Shown here: one piece after another, positions 54,401 through 64,000 of the stretch | Layout: each line of letters begins with the position of its first letter | How positions within the stretch are numbered: the first letter of the stretch is position 1 | Assembly: GCA_003993805.1 (NCBI GenBank) | Contig: RSEF01000012.1 | Span: 10,646,376-10,710,375, forward strand | Source: Himantopus leucocephalus | Taxonomy: Eukaryota > Chordata > Aves > Charadriiformes > Recurvirostridae | Direction of reading: 5' to 3' | Length of the DNA: 64,000 bases | Notes under the pieces: generated by a model | The model's input: the letters and a program-made list of their open reading frames with translations, nothing else | Told to the model about the DNA's origin: nothing | The model's database searches: none | Translations under genes and position numbers: made by a program

Positions 54401-57400
54401 GAAGATATGCCTCTTGGGCACCTGGTAAAGCCTTGTCTCTAAGGAATGATCTCACTCATATATAAAAAAACCCAAAGCCTCACTGCTAATACTTGGAAGC
54501 ATGAACAAAAGACCTGAATAGCCCTAAGGGATTAAAATAGCTCCTCAAAAGCCGCATCCTAAAACGTTTACAGAAACCACTTAGAGGATCACTTAACCAG
54601 AATGCAAGTTACCAAGAAGTTCATAAAGAGACACAGCTCTCTGAAGACCTAACATGCTCCCCCATCAGCTCAGTATCTCACAAGAGGGTCAGATCTTAAA
54701 CAGGAACTTTTGCCAAAGTTGTACTTACCACTCCCCCTGAGCACAATACATCATATCATCTATGGACAGAGGATCGGACACAAAATGGAAACCGAAGAGG
54801 CCGGTATCAGAGTAAGAGGTGTTGAATGTCTGGAAACTGTGGCAGAGATTATGCTCCACAGCAAGCGTAGCCAGCCTGCTGGACTGATTCTGTAAATAAG
54901 GAGACACAGTCAACCATTTCAGTCTTACAGCTTCCTCACAGCTCAAATTCTTTCCAACTGAGCTGTTTTCACTAAGACCACAGACAAGACAGAACAGAAC
55001 ACTTTGCTGAAGGAGAGTTTAATTTAGGCCCTTCATATGGTCAACAGATGAGATTTGCTGGTGGAAAAGCCACAGACAATGGCCTAAGAGTGCATCCAGC
55101 AAAACCATTTCCTTTCCCAGCCACAGACAAGGAGCTGGTATGCATACTGCTGTAGGAGTGGGAGAAAACGGGACGTGCAAGGTCTCTCAGTAGCAGGGGT
55201 TAGCACAGTTATGCAGGCCAGACAGATTTCAGATGAGAATGGATGTAACATTGGGGCTTTTAACAAGTTCCACTTGTTTTGCAGTTGTAATGCAAGCTTG
55301 CATCATAAGACTATAGACAACTCTGTCCTGCTTCCGTCACCGCCCCCACTGAGTGGTTAGTTCGTGAGGGTAGGAATAAGCTGCTGCAAATTCATCAGCT
55401 AAACCTCTTCCAAACTTAGCAGAGAAGGCTCAGTTCATCTCCGAGCATCACCTCTCAAGAACAGGTCTGCATTAGCCTTGACTGCACTTCTCCTGCTTTC
55501 CGGAGTCCTAACCACTTCACAGTTGGAAGGCTAACCACAACAGCCTCCCATAATGCACATTCACCCAAGTTCTCCTTAATATTTCATATTAAAAGGCTGC
55601 AGGCTCTCTCTACAACAGTCACAAGCCTCTTACCTTACCACCTCCAAACGTGCGGTCGTAGCGTCCAATGATAGCATTAGCCACATTGAGGACAACATTG
55701 TCTGGATCAGCCCATCCTGGTCCCTCCACGGCAAGAGCAATATGGGCAACAGGCAGAGCATCATCTCTGGCACGGATCTAGAAAACCATCAAGGAGCAGG
55801 GGAGAACTTCATAAGCACTGTGGCTTTCTCTGCAGCCTGCTGCAATGCCAGGTTGACAAACTGGAAGACTTGATATTATCCCGTGAAATGAAATAGTCCC
55901 AGGCACTACTGAGCACAAACCAGCTACTCTGATACAAGTTTTCCAGTAGATGATGAGAGCAACAGTCTCACTTTCCTTACGGATTTAGGTCCTATCTAAA
56001 ACGCAACACGTTGTAGCAATAAGCCCCAAGAACAGAATATGGGGACACTACCAAGATGCTGTCTCATCCAGTTCTCTGAGATACACAAACAAATTTTTCC
56101 TCTACTGGTTTCACATTCATTCAACAGTTTGTCAACAGCTGCTTATTTTGTTCGGGATCAAAACAACTTTACCTCACTCCCTGTGAAGCGACAGCGCGGC
56201 AGAACAGGCACAGCATCCTCTTTGTATTTAAAAGGCACTCCACTGAAGTGTTGCCTAGCTGCATCTACCAGCTCTTTGTGGGAAATACCTGGCAATGAGA
56301 AACAGACAGATATGCAGTCTTAAACAGCCTACATAAACAAGATCATCTGATTTTACATTAGAGATATGTGACAGGGGTTTGATCAACCAGTTTGAAAATA
56401 TCCAGGCTTCCCAGAATCACAAGGATCTAGAATTTACCTCCAGCAGCTGCCAGGACCATACGAGGTGCCTTGAAGTGAGTATCAACATACGAAGCTAGAT
56501 CTGCTCGAGTCAGATGCCTAGAAAGAACACAGAGAGACCTAGTGTATCAGCATCTCTGAGCTGGAGGGATGAGAGATTTAGGAGAAGCAAGTTCACAGTG
56601 CAGAGACAGTAGTAATGTTGATTCTCTTAGCTGTGGGGTAATAATACTTTTTAGAAGGAAGACTGTACTGTCTGTGCTTTCCCTGTGCTCTAATTCCAGA
56701 ACACAGAGAACAGGAACCTGTGGCCAATATAGAGAGTTAAGGATAGACTTCAATACAGACTAGAGTACTGACCCTGGTCACTGAGCTACCAGTATCCTAA
56801 CAGGTGTGTATGCTCAAGGCCACTGCTTTAATGAGCACCACTGGCTCTTAATTTCTCTAACAGTGTCAAACTGACAGGTATGGGAGAAGGTTCAACCTGG
56901 CCCTACCAACATCTTACATGAGGGGGACTCTAGAGAAGAATGCGTGCAGCATTACACTTTCACCAGCACCAACGGGGAAAACAGAGTCAAGACACAACAA
57001 GAAGCCCATGGGCACAGATCACCTCTGTGTACAGACTGGTTTCCTCATGCAGTCACCACTACTGAGAAGCAGCAGTCATACACCCCAAGGACTGAACCCA
57101 TGGGCTGTGTACTGCATACAGCATGTTGCTCACTTGATGTTCTCTGTGGTCCCCTCGACAGTGCGGGCCAGTGCAGTTCCCTGGAAAGCAGTGGCATGAA
57201 GGTAATCAAAGGTAACATCCGTCAAGTTGCTGTCGATTTCTTTCAACTCCTGAAGGATGACGCCACGTTCCTTCTCGATCTGAGACTCCTCCAGCGCACA
57301 GTTCTGCACAATGTCAGCCAGAAGCTCTACAACTGCAACATATTTCCTACTTTAGCAATCCCATTGCCTTACTGCTTACACACAGGCAGCAGGGATACTG

Positions 57401-60400
57401 CAAGAGGATCAAGCAACAAACCACACTGGAGAGTGGATGTAACATACTAGAGATGAGTACTACCCACTCCCATAGCATCAGAGAGGGATAAACACCACTG
57501 TTTTAGCGTGAAGTCTCCAAGTCAGCTTGCCGAGCATCATTGCCAGCTCATCTCTGCCAGAGGAAAGCAGGCAACAACTGCAGAAAGTGAAGCATGTCAG
57601 AAGCGAGGTACTGTTGCAGAAACAGGCTGAAGCCTTACAGAGAGCCTGCGACATCTACAGTGTAGCCCACATCTGTAGTAGGGCCCACAGCTCTGACTCA
57701 AGTCACCACCTCTGGACAAAACTGACCCAAAGAGGAGTCTGCACATGGTTGTACAGAGCACAAGCAACACCCGCAAGAGCTGCACTGAACACTCCTGACA
57801 CAGTAGCTGTCACTGACAGTTTCTCAGCTCCATAAAACAATCACAGGCTACTGACACACCCCCCTCTCCTGGCAATATAGTGCAGCCTGACATAACAAGA
57901 GCTTTGCAAAACTGGTTTTAGGAACACATGAACATGCAGCCTTGAAGTACCATATCATGGCAGTGCTCTCTTCAACTACAAACCATAACCTCCAATTTAG
58001 TGCTTAGCTACAACTTCATTACCCGGTGTGTTGTTAGAAAGGATGCTGGTAGGAGAGAAACACAAGCACACACGCTTGCTTCATCCTTAGTCTCTGAATC
58101 AAGACTTTGCCCACTGGCTATCCTACCTTTAGGCATGTCCTTGGACAAGGCTTTTATGTAATAGGCAGTCTGCTCACGCGAGGTGTACCCGTTCAGGTGA
58201 GCACCCATACTCTCCACTTCCTTCTCAAAGGCAGCGCAAGGACGCTTCTTTGTGCCCTAAAAGAAAACAGATAAACACAATTATGAAATGAACAAATTTT
58301 CCTCTTGGGCAGAACTAAAGCAAGGAAAAGAACAATAAGACCTATACCAATAAAACCTGTCACATGATTCATAAAAGCCAAGAGTAAGTGCAGAAAGCAA
58401 GAGATTTAAAACTTGGCTTATTTACTCTAGCTAAAGGATGGTTGAAGTGTATTTTGAAAGACCAACAAAAACCCGGCAGGGAAGGAGAAGATCTACGCTA
58501 AGGGACAACAGTGGCTGAAGTGGAAGCAAACCAAGAACAAATCTAAACCAAAAATAAGCAGGTTTCTAGCTATCCACACAGCAATATTCAGAAGAAGGCA
58601 GAATAGGAGCAGAAAACTACTTCTAATACAAAGCTCATCTCTTAAGGAGCAATCCAGATGCTGCAGTTGCCTACGATGGCACAGGATGGACTTGAGTCAG
58701 CAAGTCCCAGGCCTAGATACCTTCTGTCCTAGGGCTATTCAGCAGACACATTATTAGAAAAGTAAGAGCTGTAGCCTCTAAACTTTGCTGGTCCACTAAG
58801 AAAACCAAAGAAAAAAAAAAATGGCTACAGGAAATGATGCTTTAAGCTCTGCCTGCTAACCTGAAGACACATGCTTCATAACATAGTCCTATGTGTGTGC
58901 TACACAGTGGCTAGGATAATCAGGGACTGGAACCACAGTGTCAGAGACTCAGTGTCACTTGTTACTTACAACGTTTTTTCCTTTAAGAGGGGAAATACCA
59001 ACTAGTAAATAAGAGCTGCCTTAACTCATGCATGCTTGCAAGTTGCCACATATGCAAAGAGCACCATATAGGCTAGGTGCCTTTTGAAGTTTATTTTTAT
59101 ACTATGTGCGAAGTATCTGGGACTCAGATGACCTGATTTACACTCTCGTAACAGCTACAGCCTCCGAAGCGAGAGCGTGATATATAAGCAAATATTTAGA
59201 ACAGCTCTCCACGCAATCCTGTGCCAGACCTAGCATACCTCCTTACCTTAAAGGCCAGGTGTTCCAGGAAGTAACCAGCTCCGTTGTTCTTCTCATCTTC
59301 ATGGCGGCTCCCCACCCCGATCCACACGCCCACCTAACGGCAAAAGCATCAACTACACGTATTAGAAAAGAAAACAAACAGCATGCTCAAGCCTCATGCC
59401 ACAAATATAACAGTAGGGACAAGAAGTATCCTACACAGACAATGCACCAGTAGCACCAGAATAAGAACAAGCACCAGACTCTGTTTCCCATACAAATTTT
59501 GGCTTTTTATCTAGCAGCTTTGCAAAAGCCTAGTTTTGCCAGAGATATGACTACTATTGGTCACTTACTGCTTATGCAAAAACTGTAATGCTGAGAAAGT
59601 TTGTAGAGCGTGAAAGCTTGAGTACAGTCTTATACAAAGCCAGGCTAGGGTTTCTGCTGCTACATTAATCCCACTGGTTAACACAAAAAAGGGGTAGGAT
59701 CTCTGCCAAAAGCTTCAGTTCAGATAGGGGTTTGTCACTTTTGGAATACCAGCTACAGACTAGCCAAGGCTAGCTGTTTCAAGTAAGTGCTTAACCTATC
59801 TTAAACTTACCGTACATGTTGGCTGATTGGACTCCTCTGAAGCTACACGGAGACCATTGTCCAAAGTGGTGACTTGGGTCTCAGGGATATTCTGGAGTGT
59901 CTGGGCGTAGGTGGCAGCACCTCGGTTCCTTGTCAAAGTCAATAAAGCTGCCTACAAAAAAAAAAAAAATGCTACCATCACCACGAAAGCGCAACTCCCC
60001 TCTTGCAGGGCAGACCTCCAGAACACAGACTACTGGGCACACAGCTGACCAAAGACAGGCCAGACAAGCTCTTTCACGTTTATATTGGGAGTTCCTACTA
60101 CACACTGCTCGTTAACCAGAGGACTGGAAACCCTCCACAGCGCCAGAGGTTTCAAGAAGGTCGGAAATCCCAGTGAAAAGTCCCACGAACCGGTTAAAAC
60201 CCGGCACCGGGGCGGGGGAGGGGAGTGGACAGCACGCCCCCGGCAAGCCCCGCAAAGGGTGAAGGCCGCCGCCTCTATCGCTGCCCCCCGCCCGGCCCGG
60301 CTCCGCTCCGGAGGCAGGGGGTTTCCATGGCGACCGCCGCCCGCCCGCCCCGCACCGGCCGCCGCGTCCCCGTGACCTTCCCGGCCGCAGGCTGGGCCCG

Positions 60401-60567
60401 GCAGCCACACCATACCGTAGGGCCTCCCGCTCCCCTTGCCGGCCTCCCCCCAGCCCACCTCGCCGCTTCCCCAGCCGCCGGCCGCCGTGACTCACGGAGG
60501 GGCGAGGGCCCCGCAGCAGGGCCCGTCCGGCCGCACACCCCGCCCGGCACACAGAGGAAGCCGCCAT
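51477..60567 (-). CDS. UQCRC1: UQCRC1, cytochrome b-c1 complex subunit 1 (core protein 1)
   Basis: Matrix-facing core subunit of mitochondrial respiratory complex III, of the M16 processing-peptidase family. Thirteen exons: 60567-60496, 59951-59811, 59333-59247, 58256-58127, 57332-57134, 56517-56438, 56288-56173, 55777-55634, 54889-54729, 53706-53621, 53122-53034, 52475-52400, 51541-51477. Together they are 1446 bases, 481 residues plus TAG, against 480 in human. The N terminus [20 protein letters not shown] is a basic, Arg-rich mitochondrial presequence. The degenerate peptidase motif reads [12 protein letters not shown] (Tyr replaces the first His), as in other core 1 proteins. Other landmarks are [32 protein letters not shown] and the C terminus [11 protein letters not shown]. 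Exon 8 uses the second of two adjacent donors (GGTGGTAAG|GTAAGA); only that one keeps frame. SLC26A6 lies just upstream on the same strand. Confidence 0.97.
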
Positions 60568-60740
60568 CTTGTCCCTGCCGACCCACGGACCGCCCGGGCT
60601 GCAGCGCGCCTGCGCAGGAAGGAGCGGCTTGTGGGCGGGGCGGCGCAGGCGTACGATCCCGAGCGGCGGACAGCGCGTGTCAGCGATGCGCATGCGCACG
60701 GGGTGCGGCACAGAGGCAGTGACCGGCGCATGCGCAAATG
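60561..60740 (-). promoter_or_regulatory. UQCRC1: UQCRC1 promoter with NRF-1-like and YY1-like sites
   Basis: Three NRF-1-type sites: GCGCCTGCGC at about 60606-60615, the perfect palindrome TGCGCATGCGCA at 60687-60698, and GCGCATGCGCA at 60726-60736. The start codon is embedded in CAAGATGGCGGC, a YY1-type element at 60561-60571. The region is CpG-rich and TATA-less. NRF-1 and YY1 are known regulators of nuclear genes for respiratory-chain subunits, so the sites suit this gene; binding itself is inferred. Confidence 0.8.
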
Positions 60741-61033
60741 GAGGGGCGGACGGGCGGGCGGCGCCCCCTGGCGGCGGGAGGGCGCGGCGGCGGGTGAGGG
60801 CAGGGGGCGGCCGGGACCGCGGGGCTCCGCGGGGGGGGCGGTCCGCGCCTGTACCGCTCCCTCGGTCGCAGCCCGCCGGGCCCGGAGCGGGTCGGGGGGA
60901 AAAATGGCAGAAATGGGCCAGGGAGAGGGGGGTGGCGGGCCAGCCTGCTCGCAGGGAGGGCCAGGCCTAGGCCTGGGCCCAGCAGTGCCCACCAGTGCCA
61001 GGGTGCAGCCAGGCCGCCCAGCCTGAAGTCACG

Positions 61034-61039
61034 TTTATT
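61034..61039 (-). terminator. SLC26A6: Poly(A) signal of SLC26A6
   Basis: TTTATT on the plus strand (AATAAA on the minus strand), about 385 bases after the SLC26A6 stop codon and about 470 bases upstream of the UQCRC1 ATG. Confidence 0.75.
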
Positions 61040-61421
61040 GAGGAAAGTGCATTAAAACAAAGACTGAGAAGCGCTACACGGTTTTATCCGCGATGCCAAC
61101 CGTGCTGCTGGGAGCGGGCCCCCCTCAGCTGGGTCCGGGGGTCCCTCTGCTACCCCCCCAAACCAGGGCCTGGTCCGGTGGGACGGGCCCATGGCGGGGC
61201 TGAGCGGGGGCTCCCGGCGGGCACCTCGGTGTGATGGCCTGCAGCAGCTCGGTCACACGGGGAGCTCACGGCCAGGGCAGGGCCCCGGCTCTCAAGAGTC
61301 CTGAGGGGCTGGTGGGGGTACAAGGCCCCCGGGCCCCATGGTGGGTGAGTTGGTGCCATCAGGGCAGCAAAGCCCCCTTTGCCTGCCCAGTTCATCAGGG
61401 AGACGTCTTCCTCTCGCAGGG

Positions 61422-64000
61422 CTACATTCTGGTGCTGAGCTGCACCTAAGGGGGACAGAGATGGGTCAGCTTTGCTGCCAACCCCCCAACCCGCCCATCA
61501 CAGTGATGGGGACAACAAGGCTGGGTGTTTACCGAGGCCTGGCGTGGCTCCTCGCTGATGTGGACCACGGCGTCGTGCACGGAGGGGAAGAAGAAGTGCT
61601 TGGTGATGGCTGAGCTGAAGAAGTTGCCCCGCTCCAGCTGGGCAAGGACAGTTGCTGTGTGGAGGGAGAAACATCCAAAGCTATGGCACCCGGCTGAACC
61701 CGCCACCCCCCACCCAGAGCACCCTCCCTCCCCCTGCGCTGCGGGGGCATGGAGGCCATCACCAAGGATCCAACTCCCTCGACGGGGGCTGCAGGGCTCA
61801 GACTGGATCCCTGGGACAACCTGCAGCACCTGTCCCCTGAGGAGACCCAGGGGATGGGAACACCATGGAGGGCAGTGGGGCCCCAAGGCTAGCAGCTTCG
61901 TCCGGAAGGGGTGGGCATGCCCAGCAGGGGCTGATGGTTCTGCAGAGCCATCTCACCCGAGCAGCAGGCAACGAAGACGTCCACTTCTATCTCACGGAAA
62001 TCCCTGAAGATCTGCAAATGGCAGAAACCATGTTTGGCCCGGGAAGAGGGACAGGCAGCAGCCATCAGGCCACCCCGCAGGACCCTGGGGACGATCCTGG
62101 CAAGGCTGCTGGCCTGCCTGCTCCCCCAGCGTCTTACATTTTTCAGGATCTTGATGGAGACAGTGTCCATGAAGCTGACAGGGCTGAAGTCCAAGATGAC
62201 GGCGTGGAAGTCAGGCTGGGGCAGCCCCAGGGTGCGCAGGGTGGGCTCAGGGGGCGTGCTCCCCTCTGCCCCACTCAGCTCGATCACAGACACTCCCGGA
62301 CCGTTAAGCCCATCCTCTGCATCCTGGGGGAGGGGAGGACACCCGGCCTCACTGCACGGGAGCTGGCGGCACCCCTGGATGGGCAGTGTCCCCTGCCCTG
62401 GGCTCCCCTTGCCCTGTAGTGCAGCAGGGCCTGGGGCTGCGTTAGGGCATGGGCAGTGCGTGGCCCTGGGAGTGAGTGCCTCCCTTGCACTTTCACCCAC
62501 TTTTGGACTCTTCCCGGATGGGTTGAGATCCACCCCTCTCCCCAGTGACCCTCTCCAGAGCCAGGCTCATTAGCTGGCGCCAGGTCAGCCTTTGCTCTCG
62601 CTCTTAATTCTGATTAACTCACCAAGTGGCTAGTGACTCACTGGTTCCACCACCTAATCATTAACGGCCCGGCTTTCCCCACCGACCTTGGGTGTGACGC
62701 CGTGGCCCGGCTCTGCCCCAGTTTCTCTTCTAACCCAGTTCCCCAGAATGAACCGTGAAACCCACAGCCCACCGAGCCAGGGGAATGCATGAGTAGAGAG
62801 CCAGGTCTAGGCAGGGAGACAGTGCAGGGTGGCACCAGACAGGTGCCTTACAGCAGGGAAGCACCTTTTTCCTCTTTGCCTTCTCCTTCTCTGCTTTCTT
62901 CTGCTGTTTCTTCAGCTTCTTGAGGGCCTTCTTCTTCTTCTTGATTAGGCGGTCCACGTCGATGCCGCTCTGCAAAACAATGCAGCACTATGTCCCCAGG
63001 CGCCCCACCGCCAACCTGGTGCCGGCAGGTGGGGGGCACGGGGAGTACCAGGGGGTCTGGCAGCTCTCCTACCTTCTTCTTCAGGGCCTCAGCATACAGC
63101 TCCACATTGGCAAAATAGAGGGTGGAGGAGGAGCGGAAAATCTTCACACCAGGGACTTCCTGTGCCTGGGGGGCAGACAGGGAGGGTGCTACCCCAGGGA
63201 TGGAGCCCCCAGCTCCCTTTTCCTCCCTTTCCCAAAATGCCCCCTGCTCCCCAAAACTACCCCCAAAATTTCCCCAGTGAACAGCCCCTGGGGGTGCTTT
63301 GAACCACCCCACCCCCCCAGTTGCAGGCAGCTCTTCTCCCGCCCCCTGGTGCTGTTACCATCTGGTATTCAGCCACGTCCCTGTAGACGTTGGTGTCGGC
63401 GATGCGTCCCAGGATGGAGTAGTGGGGGCTGCAGAGAGCAGAGCAAGGGGCTGAGGTCACCAAGGGCTTCCCCTGCCCTCGGGGCATGGCACCGGCCCCA
63501 GCCCTTCAGTACTCACAGCTGGGTGCGGAAGATGACAGTGAGCAGCCCAAAGGCCACTGAGGCCCCCAGACCGATGTCCAAGTTCAGCATGAGTGTGGCC
63601 ACAAATGTCACAACCCAGACCATCTGGAGAGGGGACACCATCAGCTGCAGCACAGCGTCCCCACCGGCACCTGCAAGCCTCAGGGAGGGTGGAAAAACCC
63701 TCTTCAGGGACAAGAACAAAGCCCCAGGGATGGTCGGCACCTTACCAGGTCCACCCGGTTGGACTTCCAGAGAGTGCGGATGTCTTTAAACTGCTTGAAC
63801 ATGCCATGGAGGTTGATGATGATGATAGCAGACAAGATGGCCTAGGAGAGAAGTCCCTGCAACTATGAGGATGTGGAGGGCAGGTCTAGGGGGGGCCCTT
63901 GGCTATCCCCCTACCACACCACCTTGCTGTGGGATGGGCATGGGGCTGAGACATGGCACAGGGGCTGTGGGACCAGATGTACCTTGGGCAAGTCCCGGAA
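61422..64000 (-). CDS. SLC26A6: SLC26A6, anion exchanger (3' part; 5' part beyond window)
   Basis: Epithelial chloride/oxalate/bicarbonate exchanger of the plasma membrane. Visible exons, 5' to 3': the end of one at 64000-63983 (FRDLPK), 63841-63746, 63623-63517, 63428-63359, 63165-63073, 62969-62865, 62323-62138, 62011-61957, 61654-61533, 61445-61422 (stop TAG at 61424-61422). Joins are in phase throughout. The first exons encode the last membrane segments (AILSAIIIINLHGMFKQF; VVTFVATLMLNLDIGLGASV), then PHYSILGRIADTNVYRDVAE and the STAS domain. SLC26A6 is favoured over SLC26A3 or A5 by position beside UQCRC1 and by LRTLGLPQPDFHAVILDFSP, which matches the human SLC26A6 segment. The C terminus STRM is a class I PDZ ligand like the human TRL. 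The donor after the Lys-rich exon is weak (AAG|GTGCTT). Confidence 0.95.
61533..63428 (-). other. SLC26A6: SLC26A6 STAS domain with lysine-rich insert
   Basis: The cytoplasmic STAS core starts with VPGVKIFRSSSTLYFANVEL (exon 63165-63073). It is interrupted by a variable insert of very basic sequence, RLIKKKKKALKKLKKQQKKA and more (exon 62969-62865), then resumes with VILDFSPVSFMDTVSIKILK, IFRDFREIEVDVFVACC and SVHDAVVHI. Insert position and basic character match human SLC26A6 (ISQKKKLLKKQEQLKLKQLQ), but here the lysine density is higher. Confidence 0.92.

Noticed and set aside
55634..55777. Suspected one-base frameshift in UQCRC1 exon 8
   Set aside because: On re-reading the bases across 55739-55742 the frame is intact (GCC CAT ATT GCT CTT GCC), and the sum of all exons is a multiple of three.
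60904..61026. Plus-strand frame starting MAEMGQGEGGGG as a divergent gene opposite UQCRC1
   Set aside because: It is low-complexity Gly-rich sequence of 40 codons ending just before the SLC26A6 poly(A) site, with no splice donor or known family.
1..64000. CRISPR array, tRNA, rRNA or prokaryote-type operon
   Set aside because: No regular spaced palindromic repeats, tRNA cloverleaf or ribosomal RNA was recognised. The window is a vertebrate nuclear region with intron-split genes.

Overview
The window looks like avian nuclear DNA. It carries a CR1 retroposon 3' tail at about 12.25-12.40 kb with the ATTCTGTG-type octamers typical of birds. It is GC-rich with many short introns, and its gene order matches the mammalian 3p21.31-type block UCN2 - COL7A1 - UQCRC1 - SLC26A6. 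The species cannot be told from the sequence. All four recognisable genes are on the minus strand, so they read from high to low coordinates.

Layout: (1) 1-2.3 kb holds no sure gene: a short tandem repeat running into a 100-N gap, and one exon-like stretch near 2.0 kb. (2) 2.4-3.3 kb is the hormone exon of a urocortin gene, called UCN2 by position. (3) 4.97-5.23 kb is a 42-bp minisatellite. (4) 6.3-37.5 kb is COL7A1 (type VII collagen, the anchoring-fibril collagen). From the 5' end it has a signal peptide, a first vWA domain, nine FNIII repeats encoded by two exons each, a degenerate second vWA domain, a very long Gly-X-Y helix split into dozens of small exons with a central hinge, and a C-terminal NC2 region with a Kunitz domain. 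(5) 37.5-51.3 kb is a large intergenic interval in which I find no convincing gene; it contains a 278-N gap. (6) 51.3-60.7 kb is UQCRC1 (13 exons, complex III core protein 1) with three NRF-1-like sites and a YY1-like site over its start codon. (7) 61.0-64.0 kb is the 3' part of SLC26A6 (anion exchanger: last membrane segments, STAS domain, PDZ-type C terminus), running off the right edge.

The four genes are neighbours by ancient synteny, not an operon-like functional unit. UQCRC1 and SLC26A6 are very close: the SLC26A6 poly(A) signal lies about 470 bp upstream of the UQCRC1 start codon. TMEM89, which I recall lying there in mammals, has no room and is not seen.

The most useful second-look items are the urocortin with mixed UCN2/UCN3 character, the apparent loss of the Ala-Asp procollagen C-proteinase site in COL7A1 NC2, a possible noncoding first exon of COL7A1, an inverted repeat whose one arm contains the COL7A1 poly(A) signal, and two direct duplications joined by a single N that look like assembly artefacts. 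I found no sign of a novel multi-gene system. Splice coordinates were derived by eye; most were checked by reading-frame phase, and individual ends may be off by one or two bases.
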